A stretch of DNA of 64,000 bases from Engraulis encrasicolus (taxonomy: Eukaryota > Chordata > Actinopteri > Clupeiformes > Engraulidae), in NCBI RefSeq assembly GCF_034702125.1, contig NC_085880.1, positions 40,279,499-40,343,498 of the forward strand, given 5' to 3'. The translations under genes were made by a program, and so were the position numbers. Positions 1 through 12,320 of this stretch are shown here, in pieces (the stretch's first letter is position 1; every line of letters begins with the position of its first letter). Under the pieces are notes generated by a model. It worked only from the letters and a program-made list of their open reading frames with translations, was not told the origin of the DNA and did not search any database.

Positions 1-570
1 AAACAAAACAAAAATCTAGAACAAGCCTTCTTAAAAGCATTGGTGCATTTCCAGTGAGATGACATAAAAAGAACATGAAATGGCTGTATTGCTTTTAGAG
101 AACTCAAGATTTCGGCACGGCATCATTCAACACACTGTGCATAACGCCCCACAAGGCCACATGTGGTCCCTAACCCTAAAACAAAACTTCTTTCGACATA
201 TCGTGTATGCAATATATACAAGACAAAACAAAAAAACAAACAATTTGCCATTCCTTTCCGTAAAAATCTCTCATCTGAAACACAGGAGGGAACATCCATC
301 CCAAATCAAAACCAGCATTGGAAATCTCTTCAAAGTAGATTCCTACAGCTCCAAACCATCTCCAAGTATACAGTACATTTCATATACAGCACACTGTACA
401 TCACTGAATACCAAATCAACCACCATGTTGTGTAGGTTATTTTGGGGTAACAACACCTTCCATTATGTTGATGCATCGTGGTGGCAGTCAGTTACACTCA
501 ACTGGTCACCATGTGCAAACCGGCCACAGACAAAGGCTTTACATTGAGGGAGGATTTAGAGGGCCATCTG
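1..570. other. Intergenic, nothing recognised
   Basis: A/C-rich single-copy-looking DNA. Open frames at 80-547 and 163-435 have no recognisable domain, no Kozak context and low-complexity composition. I see no gene or named repeat here. Confidence 0.5.
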
Positions 571-985
571 GTTTGATCAGAGATCAGGAGCCTGTACCAA
601 GAAGCTGGTTCTGGAGTAAACCAGGTAAACTTAAGAGATACATCATCTCTCTTCTATTAGATGATTTACCCCTTCACTTAACCTGGTTTACTCCAGAACC
701 AGCTGCTTCTAGTATAGGCCCGAGAACCTGTCTGGACATTTTTTGTTGTTGCCCACAGCATGCATTGAGATGGGTGGAGGAGAGGAGCAGCCATTTCTAC
801 AGGCACAAGGTAAAGCCATCATCAGAGGGGTAATTCCAAAAATGTGGTTAAGTGATAAACCAGGCTAAGTTAATCTACAGGAAGTGGTAAACCTGCTAAT
901 AGACAGCCCACGGGAGTCATTTTAATTAAGAAAATTAGGACTCAAGGCCCTTCTATTAAATGATTTACCGTACCACCATCTCAAG
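571..985. repeat. Fold-back MITE family (CTGGTTC..GAACCAG), one or two copies
   Basis: Around 605-630 the sequence reads AGCTGGTTCTGGAGTAAACC, and around 680-705 it returns inverted as GGTTTACTCCAGAACCAGCT, with the core TTCTATTAGATGATTTACC between them. A more decayed partner follows at about 840-1000. The same family recurs at 13469-13606, 16172-16532 and 21065-21172, so it is a dispersed, non-coding inverted-repeat element. Confidence 0.6.
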
Positions 986-999
986 GCTAACTTAACCAG

Positions 1000-1450
1000 G
1001 TGTGCATTTCTCGGAACCAAAGCTGCTTACAATATTTGCTACTTTGTTGTTTTCAATGCATTTTCCCATTGGCAACTACCGAAGTTGCTAACAGGCTAAC
1101 AACTTCTCTTGAGAAATGCATTCCTGGTTTACTACGGAGCCAAGTTCTTGGAATAACCGCTGATGCATCAGCCAAGGGTGACCGACCTCATAAACCCTCT
1201 GTGTAAAAGACAGCAGTAGCAGTAGCAGCCAACTGATAGGAGACAGATATGCAATGCAACGCAACGCCTTTCTGATTACAGAAGTCACACACTCACTTTA
1301 CACACACACTTCTACATCTGTGCCCTGTTTCTTGAAGGCATCGTTGACTGCCAGTTAGCAAATTAATAGGTTTCCAATGGGAAATTGCATTGCAGCCAAG
1401 TAAGTTGCTAACTTAGTTAGCAACAATGTTGTCGAGAAACACTCCCCTGT
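1000..1450. repeat. Second inverted-repeat family (GCATTTCTCG..TGAGAAATGCA)
   Basis: The stretch has TTTCTCGGAACCAAAGCTGC, TTCCCATTGGCAACTACC, GTTGCTAACAGGCTAACAAC and TTGAGAAATGCATTCCTGG in order. Pieces repeat at 1370-1450, and a cleaner copy lies at 47990-48115. It is a short palindromic non-autonomous element with no coding capacity. Confidence 0.5.
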
Positions 1451-2209
1451 GTGTCTGTGTGTATTTACAGTGAGGGAGTTTTGGGTGTAACCCATGCAAG
1501 ACACTGCCAACCAGCTCGTTTGCTAAAGGTTTGAATTATAAATGCAACGTGCTGCAGTAAAACAAATACACCTTAGCTTCGTAACGATCTGATTGGAGGC
1601 TTTAACAAATTCTGTCAACAAACAGCTCCTTAATCAGCAACTGATTTTTTGGCTTTTGTGTACAACTGCTCTTAAATATATATTTATATATATTTTAACT
1701 TTAAGACATCACCCCTTCCAATCGAATGGAAAGGGCTCAAAAAGAAATTGAAACTTAGTTCAGCAAATTTCACAACAGAAAAAAAGTGCAAGTAAGCACT
1801 GTGCAGTGTAAAAGAAAAAAAAAAGTAATGATAAATGTGATTGGTATAAGCACATCTGTCAGTGTATGGACAGTAGTATTTGGACATACAGACTATGCAA
1901 AGGGAATTAAAACCGTTTAAAAAATATATTTATGAAATGAATCTACCCACGCATCAATCATTGTCACACATCTACAACTACTCACACACACAAGCACACA
2001 CACACACATCAACAACATACACACTACACACACATACATTAACTACGGCTGAAGATACTGTTAACTAATCTGGAAAAGGCAGTGATGGTGTGTGGACGTG
2101 AACTTCAAGATGGGGGCTTCACGGGATGGGGGGTAAGTTTTGTGGAGGGGAGAGGGAGGGAGAGAGAAAGAGAGAGAGGGAGACAGTGGTGTGGAGGAGA
2201 ATAATAAAA
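1451..2209. other. degs1 3' flank and probable 3' UTR
   Basis: This follows the degs1 stop on the minus strand. It holds a CA-rich microsatellite at about 1983-2036 and a GA-rich patch at 2143-2180. I could not fix a single poly(A) site: on the minus strand there are only variant hexamers such as TATAAA and CATAAA in AT-rich sequence. Confidence 0.35.
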
Positions 2210-5200
2210 TCACTCTTGTTTAATGTCTCCCTTGAGCTTTCTCTTGACGCGGGAGTAAGGGCTCAGTTTATCGTCCATGATGAAGTCATAAAGCACCTTA
2301 ACCCACGACGTGTACTGGGGAAGGTCGTCATAGTACTCCGATGCAATCTTCTTCACCTGGGAAGAGGAAGCACAACATAAGACGGAGATTTTTTTTCTTC
2401 ATCTTTTTAATAGAATTGGAAAAGTGAAAATACATTAAAATAAATATGTTTTTTTCCCTTTGAACAACAAACAAACAAAAACCTACACATCAGACAGTAA
2501 ATGAAATATCATATATCCACCAACTCACCATGGGTAGCCAGTGCCACGGGAGGTCACCCCTAACCCATTAATAAAAAAAACTCTCTCCATTACAGAGATT
2601 CTTTAAGTATATAAATATTTAAATAAATATATATATTTAAGTATTCTCCGAACTCCAACCCTAACCCCTGACCGCTAACCCCCCTCACCAACTCACCATA
2701 GGTAGCCTGCGTCCGGGTATGCTGGGGAAGTCGTGGTGCTCGTTGTGGTAGCCCACGTTGAAGGTGAGCAGGTTGAGTGATCCGTAGTAGGAGTATGTCT
2801 CGTGGCCCTTGAGGAACATGTAGTGCTCCGCTATGAAGTGTCCCGATATCGGATGCAGCCCCATGCCCAGCATGGAGCCCGCCAGCATGTACACCACGGG
2901 CTTGGCGCCCCACATCCAGTACAGCACGGCGTTGAAGGCCAACTGCACGAGCACATTCGCAATCTCCAGCTGCGTGATGGGCTTGGGGTTGATGCAGAGC
3001 GGCCGCACGGCGTAGAACAGCGGCTGCAGGATGATCCAGATGAACTTGCGGACGCGCGTGCAGAAGAACCAGCCCTCGAACTCGGTGGGGATGTCCACGT
3101 CCACGCCGTCGCCGCCCAGGTAGCGGTGGTGGTCCAGGTGGTAGCGCTTGAACGAGGCCGAGTACGGCAGGCCGATGGGCAGGTTGGCGAACATGGCGAA
3201 CCAGCGATTGAGCTTGGCGCGGTTGTTGCCAAACGCCGTGTTGTGCGAGATCTCGTGGATGGCCAGCGTCATGGAGTGGTTGATGCAGCTGCCGAAGGCG
3301 TACGTCCAGAACATCACCCACTTCCAGTCCAGGTCCTTCACCAGGTAGAAGGCCAGGAACTGGATGGCCACCATCATGCACACAATCCACTTCAGCCGCG
3401 GGTCAGGGCCCATTAGAGATTTGATCTCCGGGTACTTGGCTGTTAGGGGGAAGGGGAAGGGAAGGGAAGTTAATGAACTCAGATGGAAAAAAAATAGTAA
3501 TTAATACAAAGTATTAAGGCTGTAACAATGTTGTATCGAACCGAGAAATCATACATACACTCATAGATACTGTATCGCGATACAAGGAGGCAGCCCTTTT
3601 AAAGTTTTGGTACTCATCAGCCCAGAAAACAACCACATGCTATGAAGTGATAGTGCTTCCAAGCGTCATCATTATTATTATATAGAAACTTTTTAAAATT
3701 ATTAGTAGCCTCTTGTAACCTATTCTTCCTATAAACTATCATAGTTGTTATTCATAAAGTTTATAATGTTGGCAAACGTGAAATCGTGGGGTGTATCGAA
3801 CAGTAGGTCATGAATCGTGATCCAGACCGAATCGTGGGTTGAGTGTATCGTTACAGCCCTACAAAGTATATTTATATATTCATACAGAATTAAGGACTAG
3901 GCAGAGCAGTCACCCACCTTAAACACTAGTCAATCAGTCACAATGCCACTTCCTCCCCGACACACAAGTTAATAAACTCCATATAGTCGTTGAAACTGTC
4001 AATAAGTCTGTTACGTTTAGTGATTGAAACATTTTGGATCATTACGACAATTACTGTGCATGGAGAAATCTGATTCGGCTCTGCACATTGGACCCTAATG
4101 GACTACTTGAGAACTTGATCGGATATGCTAAACTTTGAACATATACACCATTATTTCACGTCACTTTCACCATTAAGGTCAAGTCCACCATTTATTTCTG
4201 GGTCTCCCTGATGGACCGTATTGCTTGGCCTCATGCTTTGAGCGGTCACATTAAGTCCAGCCCTCTCTACTACTTCTAAAGAACTGCCTTGTTACTACAT
4301 TGCAAACCTGAGGGCCATTGACAGTTCTACCTGACTTTTCTTGTCAAACTTTTCTTACAGGGCACTTACAGGGCACTTAAAAAAAAAAAAAAAAAAAAAA
4401 CAGCCAGACACAAAAGACCTCTCATGTTCTCCAGTCAGTGTTTACCTCTGACTAAAGGGGAAGGGAGGAGAAGGGAGGACTTCCTGAACTTTTTTTCACC
4501 TACAGAAGGCCCAGCCGGCTGACTCACTTGTATTGCATGACTCCTGGTTTCAGAAACTGAGTGATGATGTGACTGTGGCCGGCCGCCCAGGCCCAGTATC
4601 TCTACTGTGTGCGCTCACAAAGGAGCCGCCCTATTTACACTTCATGGTCATCAGTGTTGCCAGATTGGGTAGTTTTCCGCCGAATTGGGCTGTTTAGGAT
4701 GGCCTTCAGTGGGTAAAACAAAGGGCATTGTGTGGGTTTTTCTGTAGATTTATGGCCATACAATCAATAGAATTTTGTTCAGATTTGGCAGGATTTTAGT
4801 GCCTCCAGGTGTTTTTTGAGCATTTTTTCTTTGGGCTGGAAATCAGTCACATCTGGCAACCCTGTTTGTGATGAAAGCGCGGTTGTAGACAGGACAAATA
4901 TTAACACCTGTGGCCGGAGGCCACCGGATGCTGAGAAGTGGAGACAAGAAACATGTTCTCAGGAAGCATGAGTAGACTTCCTTGAAACAGCTTGGAATTA
5001 TTTGAGGAAATATTTGAGGAAAAGAACAATGCTCTAGTTTCTCCCAAACACAGATTCCAAAGCAGTGGGGCAATAACCTTGTTATCTTTTGGACAGGAAG
5101 CACCATTTTAGAATTAAGCTGCCTGGTTACTGAGCTGCCACAGTATAAAATTCTGCAACCATATACGGCTCAATGATGGCTATTCTATTTAGGGGGGGGG

Positions 5201-8200
5201 GGGGTTCATTGCATTAATTGCGGGGTCAGTACATTAATTACCTTACTACACATTACACACTACACTAGCTGTGGTTGTAATACCTGACGTCTGAGCCCAA
5301 AAAATGCCATTGAGCCTGTTTATATGCACACCAATAAACCGTTTATGACCAGGTTTTTGGAGTAACCGGTTTATTCAAGCGCTCATGTAAACTGAATAAA
5401 CAGTTTTCATAATCGGTTTATTGCCGTTATCGGTTTATGAGAAATTCGATTTGCACAGGTAGATTTTTGGCTAATAAATTTACTTCTGAAGACATGTATC
5501 CAGCATAATCTGGTTATTATTAGGTTATTGACATTCAAGAAGGATAAGAAGCCAATCACAAGCCTTAAATTCTAGCTTTGTGTCACACACTTGAGTGGAA
5601 CACAGGCAACCAACGGACTACATATAAACAGCAATAAACCGTTTACTCCAATAACCTGTTTATTCCAATAACCCGATTATTGATGCACATATAAACGGGC
5701 TCATTGACTCATCCTCTGTATACAGGCATAAGCTGCACTAGAAAGCTTGGTTACCCTGTGCCATTATTTGCCATTATATATATATTTTTTGGGGGGGGGC
5801 TTTTATGCCTTTATTTGACAGGACAGTCGAAGATGGTGACAGGAAGCGAATGGGACAGAGAGAGGGGAGGATCGGGAAATGACCCCGGCCGGACTCGAAC
5901 CAGGGTCCCCGTGGGTGGGCATGCAAGCCCAAATGCCTGTGCCATTTTTAATCTACAGTAAAATACTGTAATCATTAAACACAGCAAAGTTTGAGTCTGA
6001 CAAAAAGTAGAAACCAAAAAAAATCAAATCCGTCAGTGAACATGTCCCAGGACTCAGGAGCCATTACTTCAGCAATCCCTAACCTGTGCAAACAAAGGCA
6101 TCGTGGCCAGAGATTATTTTATCAGTTTGCCTTGGACGGATTGCGATAATAGACTACCAGCACTGTAAAGTCTGACTTTCTCAGGTACCATAAAAGGTTA
6201 CAGAGACCTTGAAATCTTGAGGCAAGGTTACAAGGAAGTTTTTGTTTCATTTTCGTTTAACTCCACAGGTAGGATTGAGAAGCTGTGAAATAAGTTACTG
6301 AAATGCACACAGTGGCACTGGCATGACATTCGGGAAACTCCTGGCAACTGCTTTATAGTAAGCACCAGGGTTCTCAATTAACACCAGCCAACCGGCCAAA
6401 TTCTGGTGAAATTTCTATTCAGCTGGTAGAAAAGACCAACTTACCACTTTGACCCATTGGTGAGTGTGTGTTTGGCTAGTGAGATTAACATCTACTAGCC
6501 AGTTTGGCGGGTAATGAAATAAATGTGTTAATTTAGAGCCCTGGTAAGCACAAAGCGGTGTAAGATGGCATCACAGAGCTAATGGAATTTCAACAGATGT
6601 CGAGAGACTGTGTACATTCAACACTCCTATGTGACAATTCCACAAAATGAACCGTAACTCAATCTTCTCCACTCCAACAACACAATGTGCCCCACCCTCT
6701 TGTGGACAAGGTGGAAGAAAGGAGACATTTCTAAGGTCCTGTCCATCACCACTTGTATGGTTAAAACCACTAATTTACGCATCTATTGAAATAAACCGGA
6801 AGGTGCTGAATGTATGCCAAGCTTTGTTGAGGGAGTGAGTGAGTGAGTGAGAGCATGGCACCAGGGTTGCCAGATGACACTGATGATTTCCAGCCCAAAA
6901 AATGCTCAAAACCCGCCTGAAAGCACTAAATCCCGCCCAATTTGAACTAGACTATTGATCTCTATGGCCATAAATCTCCAGAAAACCTACCCAAATGACA
7001 TTTTTTAGCCTTTTTACGCGCAGCTGGTTATCCTAAGAAGCCTAATTGGGCGGGAAACCAACCAATCTGGCAACACTGCATGCCACCCAGGATATTTGAC
7101 AACCCATGCAAATAGACAAGCAAGACCAGAAGCCACCATTGTGTCGTTAAGGTTAAGTTCCTATTCTATGTGCTTGACTAAAATAGCAACACCTGAGGGC
7201 CGTATGACATGTAAAACTTCAATTGTGATTGGCAACATCAAAGCCAAACTAAACATCCGCTAGGCTAGACGATGACTTCACAGTCAAAAGCTATTTCTTT
7301 AAACAGCAGCCTGAAAAACTGATGATCTTTCAACAAAGAAAAAAAGATTATGTATAATCTCTGTACTCTTGACATCTTAATTACGGCTTAAATGGTTTTA
7401 AATGTGTTCTTCTTGTGACTCACAAGCTAACACTTGCTGAAAGTTTTATTACCGGTACTTTATTTTATAGAGCTACCTGATAGCCACTGAGGGCATGTTG
7501 ACCAGGCTATGTAGCAATGTTGCTAACACTGTAGATAAACACAATGTGAAAAATAACAAATAAAAATACAAATAAAAATAACAAATAAAATAAAAATAAA
7601 ATAAAAATAACAAATAAAAATGACCCTTCTTTGCATCTGAACTTGTTTTGTTATATTTCCTGTGTACTTCATATCTGCTAGTGATGTTGGCTATTAAGTT
7701 ATGTCTTCGATTGTACCGGTAAGTCGCTATGCTTAAAAAGCGTCTGCCAAATGCAATGTTTATAATGCGTCATAAAAGACAGAAGCCCTCAGCCGAGGAG
7801 GTAATTAAAAGGTCCTGTCAAACAACAAAAGAGTAATTACCCTAACCAGTCAAGATTCAAGAACTTTATTCTCATTGTCAAAAAAAGGCAACGAAATAGT
7901 GTGTGGACGGCAGCACAACATTGAGTAGTAGATTCCCATTTAACTCATTTAACCATTGCCACCTTAAAAAGCTGAAACTTTTACTTTAGCCTTGATCCCT
8001 GAAGTACTGTACATGAAGAATACCGTCCCCCCGATTCTGTTAAAAGCTAGGGCCAGACACTTACACTAAAACACTACCTGGATTTGTTTCATAACGGTCA
8101 GGGGGAAAAAAAGACTCAGGAAAGAAAACACCAGGTTACGCCTGTGTTTTGAAAAGGAACCACACCAATCAGCCTAAGTGCAAAATAAACTGTGAGAACA

Positions 8201-11200
8201 ATGCGATACCACAACTTAAGCAACCTCTGTGTCAGAGTTGTGCAACCATACATACATGTTTAATTGCACAGTTAAATGTTACTGCTGTCATCTGTCAAGT
8301 TTTTCTAATTGCTGAGGGTCAAAGTGACTGACTTCCAGGTCATTCACTGGTGTGTTGTCAATGAAAGTCCTCTGTTTCAGAGTTATACCAACATACAGTA
8401 CATACATGTTTAATTGCACAGTTAAATGTTACTGCTGTAATCTGTCAAGTTTTTCCTAATTGCTGAGGGTCAAAGTGACTGACTTGCAGGTCATTCACTG
8501 GTGTGTTGTCAATGAAAGTCCATGGAATTTCTAGGGCATCACAAAAGCCTGGGTTACATCATTTGAGTGAGTGAGCAACTAACTGAGTTAGTGCTAGTGT
8601 GTGTGTGAGTGTGTGTTTGTAACATGTGTGCACTTGTCCCCGTACAACATGTCGTATCCTGCTTGAGGCTCACAGCTCTGCTGAAACGAGCGCCTACCTA
8701 TGGAGCCTACCAATACACCTCCTTGGGCAATGGCCTCTGCCTGTGTCTCCACACGCCCAACACCCTCACCGTTATACCAGAGGCAACTCTCAACAGACCG
8801 CTTCCAGAGTCTTGCGTATTATAGGGTTTCCCCAATTTATGCACTGGCAACGATGAGAAACAGGGTTAAAGTAAAAGGCTAAATAAAAGGAATTTTCTTT
8901 ATCTCTTAAGAATACATAGGCTATTCTTTTCCATAGACAGCCCTTTATATTCATCTGCTTCACCACACAAGACACACCAAATAAGAGGACGCCTTCACTT
9001 TAATTCCCACTCCAAGATCAATAAAGTTACCCTACTCTCTAGCTAGTTACTCTGTCTAGCTCCTGTGACAAGTTACAAAAATTGAGAGCTGTTGCCTGTT
9101 GCACATGCAGCACTACACCACTCAATAGATTGTGAGATGTGTTGAGGCCAAATCTTGCCGTGACAACGCCCTTCGCAGCCTGCCATTAGCACACCAGCCC
9201 ACTGATCCCCTTCTAATTAGGAATCACCAGCCTGAAGGGACTTGCCACTCGTCCATGTTGGGCATGGGAATAAGATCTTAAACCTCTAAACCACTGCTTC
9301 TCAATAAAAGCTCGACTACAGCCTCCCTGGGGGCGTTGGGAAGTCCTGGGAGGGCGTGGATGAGGCTACAACTGAGAAGGGGAGGTGCTTAGTTGCCATT
9401 GGAAGGCATTCGTCTATTTTATTTTTTTGTGCCAAGGGGGCTTTGGCTGGCCTGTGATGAGAACAAGGGGGCTTTGGAAAGCTTATGATCAGGTCAATGG
9501 GGCGTTATCTCAAAAAAGCTTGAGAATCAATACTCTAAACTTCACTCCTCATTCAAGGTTACCAGCAGCAAAACTCCAGTTAGCCTGCTTCTTCTATCAC
9601 AACCTGGATGTACATGACAACCAGCACTTCTTTTTGCTTCAAAAACATTAGGCAAATAATAATAACATCATCCCTCTTGCAAAGCATAGCTATTCATCAA
9701 TTGAAGGCCTTGTGCTAAAAACTTTCTCTCTGTTCATGATGAACAACAATGTCATCTTGTTCTTTATTGTTTACCAACAATGATGACAGAGTCGTCTTCA
9801 TGTCCCTTGGTGCCCAATTGTGCTAAGCACAAAAGGGACTGAATTATTCAGATGGGATTTGGCGGTTACCTCAATGACTGCTGTATTGCTTTGACAGGAC
9901 ACCAACCGATTCACAATAGCAATACCCTCTACCAACCAATTAACTTGAAGAGTCTGTTTTGTTAGCATATTAGAGGGGGTGGCAGTGAGGGTTTACTTCT
10001 GTGGTGAATGTGTCAGGTTACAAGAGGACATGATGCAGATATTCATAGGATTGCTCAGGTCAGGCCTTTGATAAGTGTGCTTTTGTTCGGAGGAGCCACC
10101 ATTTCGAGAACCAACTGTAAGTTAAGTTGGGAATAGCACAGGTCTCTTTCGCTGAACACAAGGCTCCCCTTGTTACAAAAGAACAAAAGGCTTGCAGCCT
10201 TGCCCTAAAGACCCGAGTCACATTTTTGACCTCGTCACGTGATAGTCATCAGAGCTTTCTACAGGCCTAATGTTTACAGTGAGTTATGTCATGTTTTGAC
10301 AGACTAAACGTACTTCTTTGACAATACAATTGATGATGTCCATGAATGAATGAATATCAACTTGAAGATGATAAGCCACATCAATGTGTTGAAACACATT
10401 GAAACAATTTGTGGAAGTGCTTTATCTTTTCTGTAGCCCCTGGTCAGAGGAAGTAGGCCTACCGGGTGGAACAAAATAGAAAGATAGCAAAAACAGCCTG
10501 AGCGAAATGACAACCCAGAATGTACAAACAACACTTCTGACCCATATTGAATATTGGAATGTCACTGAATAATTCCCAAACATGTAAAACATGTATGATA
10601 CGAGCCCACAAAATATGCTGAAAGAGGTACGCCTACAGGAAGTAAGGTAACCGTTAGCTAACGTAAGTTATGCAATGAGCTAACATTTCTCTAGCTAATG
10701 AATGACAGCAACCCTTGGATTATAGTTTCTAACGTTGTCATTTCGGGTTCACTTTACAGATGATTGAATTCAGCTCGTTGATAATTAATTTGCCACTGTT
10801 GCACACTGTGAATAGCGTATTAATTATTTACACCTATACGAGACAACCATTGCACTGAGGGAGATAACTGTTAAGTCACTTCATCTTCCACTGGGACAGG
10901 CAAGCCCGCTATGTCGACATGAGCCCTCTCCTCCAGCTAGCTCCTCCAACACTAGCTAGTAGCTAACACTAGTTAGCAAGACAGCCAATCTTTTCGCATA
11001 GGTCCAGGGAGTGGCTGAAGTATGTTACCTCTTGGCCAACATAACGGTAGCACTTCTAGAGCAGTGACCTTATGGCCAGGAGATCTGTAAATGTGAAACT
11101 AATAAACCTACAGTAATTATGAGGGTAAAAATCAAAAGGCTGGTCCGTTATCTCCCTTCAACACACATTGACAAAAGACCAGCTTACGCAACCATGAAAT

Positions 11201-11623
11201 GTTAAGCAGGCCATTTTCAATAATATTAAATCAAGTGTTTTTTCTACGTGGTATGCTCTATGTACTGATGCAACAACAATTTAGTTGTCATTAAGTTATA
11301 CCTTCTGAAGTTGGCAAACGTGTTAACTTTACTCCGGGAATGACAGTTCCACTGTGCACAAATGTCGCTAACATTCAAAGAACCCATGTTAGCTATCCAA
11401 CTCTGGCACGCATTCTCTTTCAAATGCACCTGAAATACAGCCATTAAGACATCACTGTGTTTTAATGTTCAATGTGTCCAACATCAAAAAATTAGGTCAA
11501 TGCCCTGAAAACTCTGCCCCACATAACTGTGATGAACTCACCTAAAATTTCTTTCCTTCGGTCGGCATGGGGCTGATCCGTATACACCCATTCGTAATCT
11601 TCCCGAGCAACACGATTACCCAT
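2210..11623 (-). CDS. degs1: degs1: sphingolipid delta(4)-desaturase DES1, 3 coding exons
   Basis: Converts dihydroceramide to ceramide in the ER membrane, the last step of de novo ceramide synthesis. Coding exons (minus strand) are 11542-11623, 2697-3439 and 2356-2210. They have GT-AG junctions and sum to 972 nt, i.e. 323 codons plus stop, the length of human DEGS1. Exon 1 starts [20 protein letters not shown] and carries the N-terminal Met-Gly myristoylation context. The three desaturase di-iron histidine boxes are present: HEISH at residues 89-93, then HLDHH and HNEHH further on, all in exon 2. Hydrophobic stretches flank the boxes as in other membrane desaturases. Exon 3 begins [13 protein letters not shown] and ends DIKQE. 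Most of the 8.1-kb intron 1 is transposon-derived. The upstream same-strand neighbour is fbxo28, as in human. The GC-rich exon 2 contrasts with AT-rich introns. I prefer DEGS1 over DEGS2 from overall similarity. Confidence 0.96.
2522..2545 (-). other. Duplicate of the degs1 exon 2 splice donor inside intron 2
   Basis: On the minus strand this reads GGCTACCCATGGTGAGTTGG, nearly the same as the true exon 2 end GGCTACCTATGGTGAGTTGG at 2687-2706. It is therefore a decoy 5' splice site about 165 bp downstream of the real one. The rest of intron 2 (2357-2696) is AT-rich with nothing else recognised. Confidence 0.5.
3515..3861. mobile_element. hAT-type MITE in degs1 intron 1
   Basis: Ends are TAAGGCTGTAAC and GTTACAGCCCTA (inverted). 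The element is flanked by the 8-bp direct repeat CAAAGTAT at 3507-3514 and 3862-3869, the target duplication length of hAT transposases. The interior has GTATCGAAC/GTATCG motifs and no open frame. Confidence 0.8.
3870..5311. other. degs1 intron 1 with poly(A) run and a hAT-like relic
   Basis: Holds an A-run at about 4379-4400 after a short GGGCACTTACA tandem, and a decayed element at about 4653-4864 with CAGTGTTGCCAGAT at one end and ATCTGGCAACCCTG at the other (same family as 6862-7078, but no matching target duplication). A G-run lies at 5192-5204. No coding signal. Confidence 0.5.
5312..5702. mobile_element. MITE with GAGCCYGTTTATAT terminal inverted repeats
   Basis: Left end GAGCCTGTTTATATG and right end CATATAAACGGGCTC are inverted copies, flanked by ATT at 5309-5311 and 5703-5705 (3-bp target duplication). 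Internally it repeats AAACCGTTTA and ATAACCGGTTTATT-like motifs. Non-coding; the superfamily is not certain. Confidence 0.65.
5766..5935 (-). mobile_element. tRNA-derived SINE
   Basis: Flanked by the 11-bp direct repeat CCTGTGCCATT at 5755-5765 and 5936-5946. On the minus strand it has a Pol III B-box-like GGTTCGAGTCC (seen here as GGACTCGAACC) and ends in a T/A-rich tail. It belongs to the same family as the copies at 40639-40808 and 56797-56990, with the shared TTTATTTGACAGGACAG-like 3' body. Confidence 0.8.
6366..6543. mobile_element. hAT MITE (CAGGGTTCTCAATTAAC family)
   Basis: Starts CAGGGTTCTCAATTAACACC, ends GTTAATTTAGAGCCCTG, and is flanked by GTAAGCAC at 6358-6365 and 6544-6551. Sister copies are at 41856-42028 and 45814-46413, each with its own 8-bp target duplication. 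Confidence 0.85.
6862..7078. mobile_element. hAT MITE (CAGGGTTGCCAGAT family)
   Basis: Left end CAGGGTTGCCAGAT and right end ATCTGGCAACACTG, flanked by CATGGCAC (6854-6861) and CATGCCAC (7079-7086), 7 of 8 identical. Non-coding. Confidence 0.75.
7087..8223. other. degs1 intron 1: simple repeats and a retroelement tail
   Basis: Contains an (AAATAA)n-like simple repeat at about 7553-7620, a short AAGCGTCTGCCAAATGCAATG fragment at about 7738-7759 typical of a fish SINE tail family, and a probable LINE/SINE 3' end at about 7849-7950. No gene. Confidence 0.4.
8224..8520 (+). repeat. Two-copy tandem duplication of about 150 bp
   Basis: Unit 1 (8224-8368) and unit 2 (8369-8520) are nearly identical, both running from CCTCTGTKTCAGAGTT through GTTTAATTGCACAGTTAAAT to GTGTTGTCAATGAAAGTC. 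The few differences suggest a fairly recent local duplication. No coding function is apparent. Confidence 0.85.
8521..9291. other. degs1 intron 1, nothing recognised
   Basis: A TG-rich patch occurs at about 8597-8625. Overlapping open frames at 8609-8882 are short and carry no recognisable domain. I see no element boundary. Confidence 0.4.
9292..9532. mobile_element. hAT MITE (CACTGCTTCTCAA family)
   Basis: Flanked by CTCTAAAC at 9284-9291 and 9533-9540. The left end CACTGCTTCTCAATA and right end TTGAGAATCAATA are imperfect inverted copies. The GGGGGCG-rich interior resembles the element at 40904-41095. Confidence 0.75.
9533..11541. other. 5' part of degs1 intron 1
   Basis: Two kilobases of mixed-composition intron. 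Nothing recognisable beyond short AT-rich runs. It could hold intronic enhancers, but nothing in the sequence alone shows this. Confidence 0.35.
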
Positions 11624-12320
11624 TTTTCTCCAATTTGCAGACCAGACTATCTGAAATTATGAACTGGAGATGGATTTTCAAAAGCCTAATTTATCCTCTC
11701 GCCCCACCACTCCAATCCAGGCAGCTAGGTCCGTCGACTGTGTGGGGAAGTTGGGAACCCGCCGGCACAGTACCTCCGCTCTCCTGGCATACCAACCCAG
11801 ACTGAGCAGCAGCGTGAAATGTTTCCAACGCGTCTCTCAGCACCCTGTTGACGTATCCACTAGGGAGGGTCAACTTCTCGCATCGAATAGAATTGACCAA
11901 GTCAGATCCACACCATAATAGCTCATTAATGAGCCCTGTTTGAACAGCTCGCCCAATTGCCTAACCAAACATCTCATAATGGTCTCACCTTTACTCTCCC
12001 TGGGGCAAAGGCAATGAGGTGGTATAATTAATACATAGGGGAGAAGAGGATATTCTGACTTTATTATTACAGTATTAGGGATAGGGGCCCACAGTATTGG
12101 AAGAATTCTTGTCTTAATTACATGCTCTGCTTTCCATGCCCAAGGCCAAATTGTCTGTGGCCTATTCCTTTCATTTTAGTGACAATTTGAACCTGTTTAC
12201 TGTAAAGGGAAGTTGTCAAAAACGCAAAGAACAAATTCAACAGACGCAATTCTCATAAATTCTCATTTAACATACATAAAATAAAAAAGACACAAGACAT
12301 TATCAATGATACGTTAATTT
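11624..12320 (-). promoter_or_regulatory. Likely degs1 promoter and 5' UTR region
   Basis: Placement only: it lies directly upstream of the degs1 start codon on the minus strand. The first 250 bp contain several CpGs (GTCGACTG, CCGCCGGC, CAACGCGTC), fitting a CpG-type promoter without a clear TATA box. Beyond about 11900 the sequence is AT-rich with nothing recognised. Confidence 0.4.

Noticed and set aside
2802..3416. 204-codon open frame on the plus strand, plus the 266- and 133-codon minus frames
   Set aside because: Shadows of degs1 exon 2 in other frames, kept open by its high GC content.
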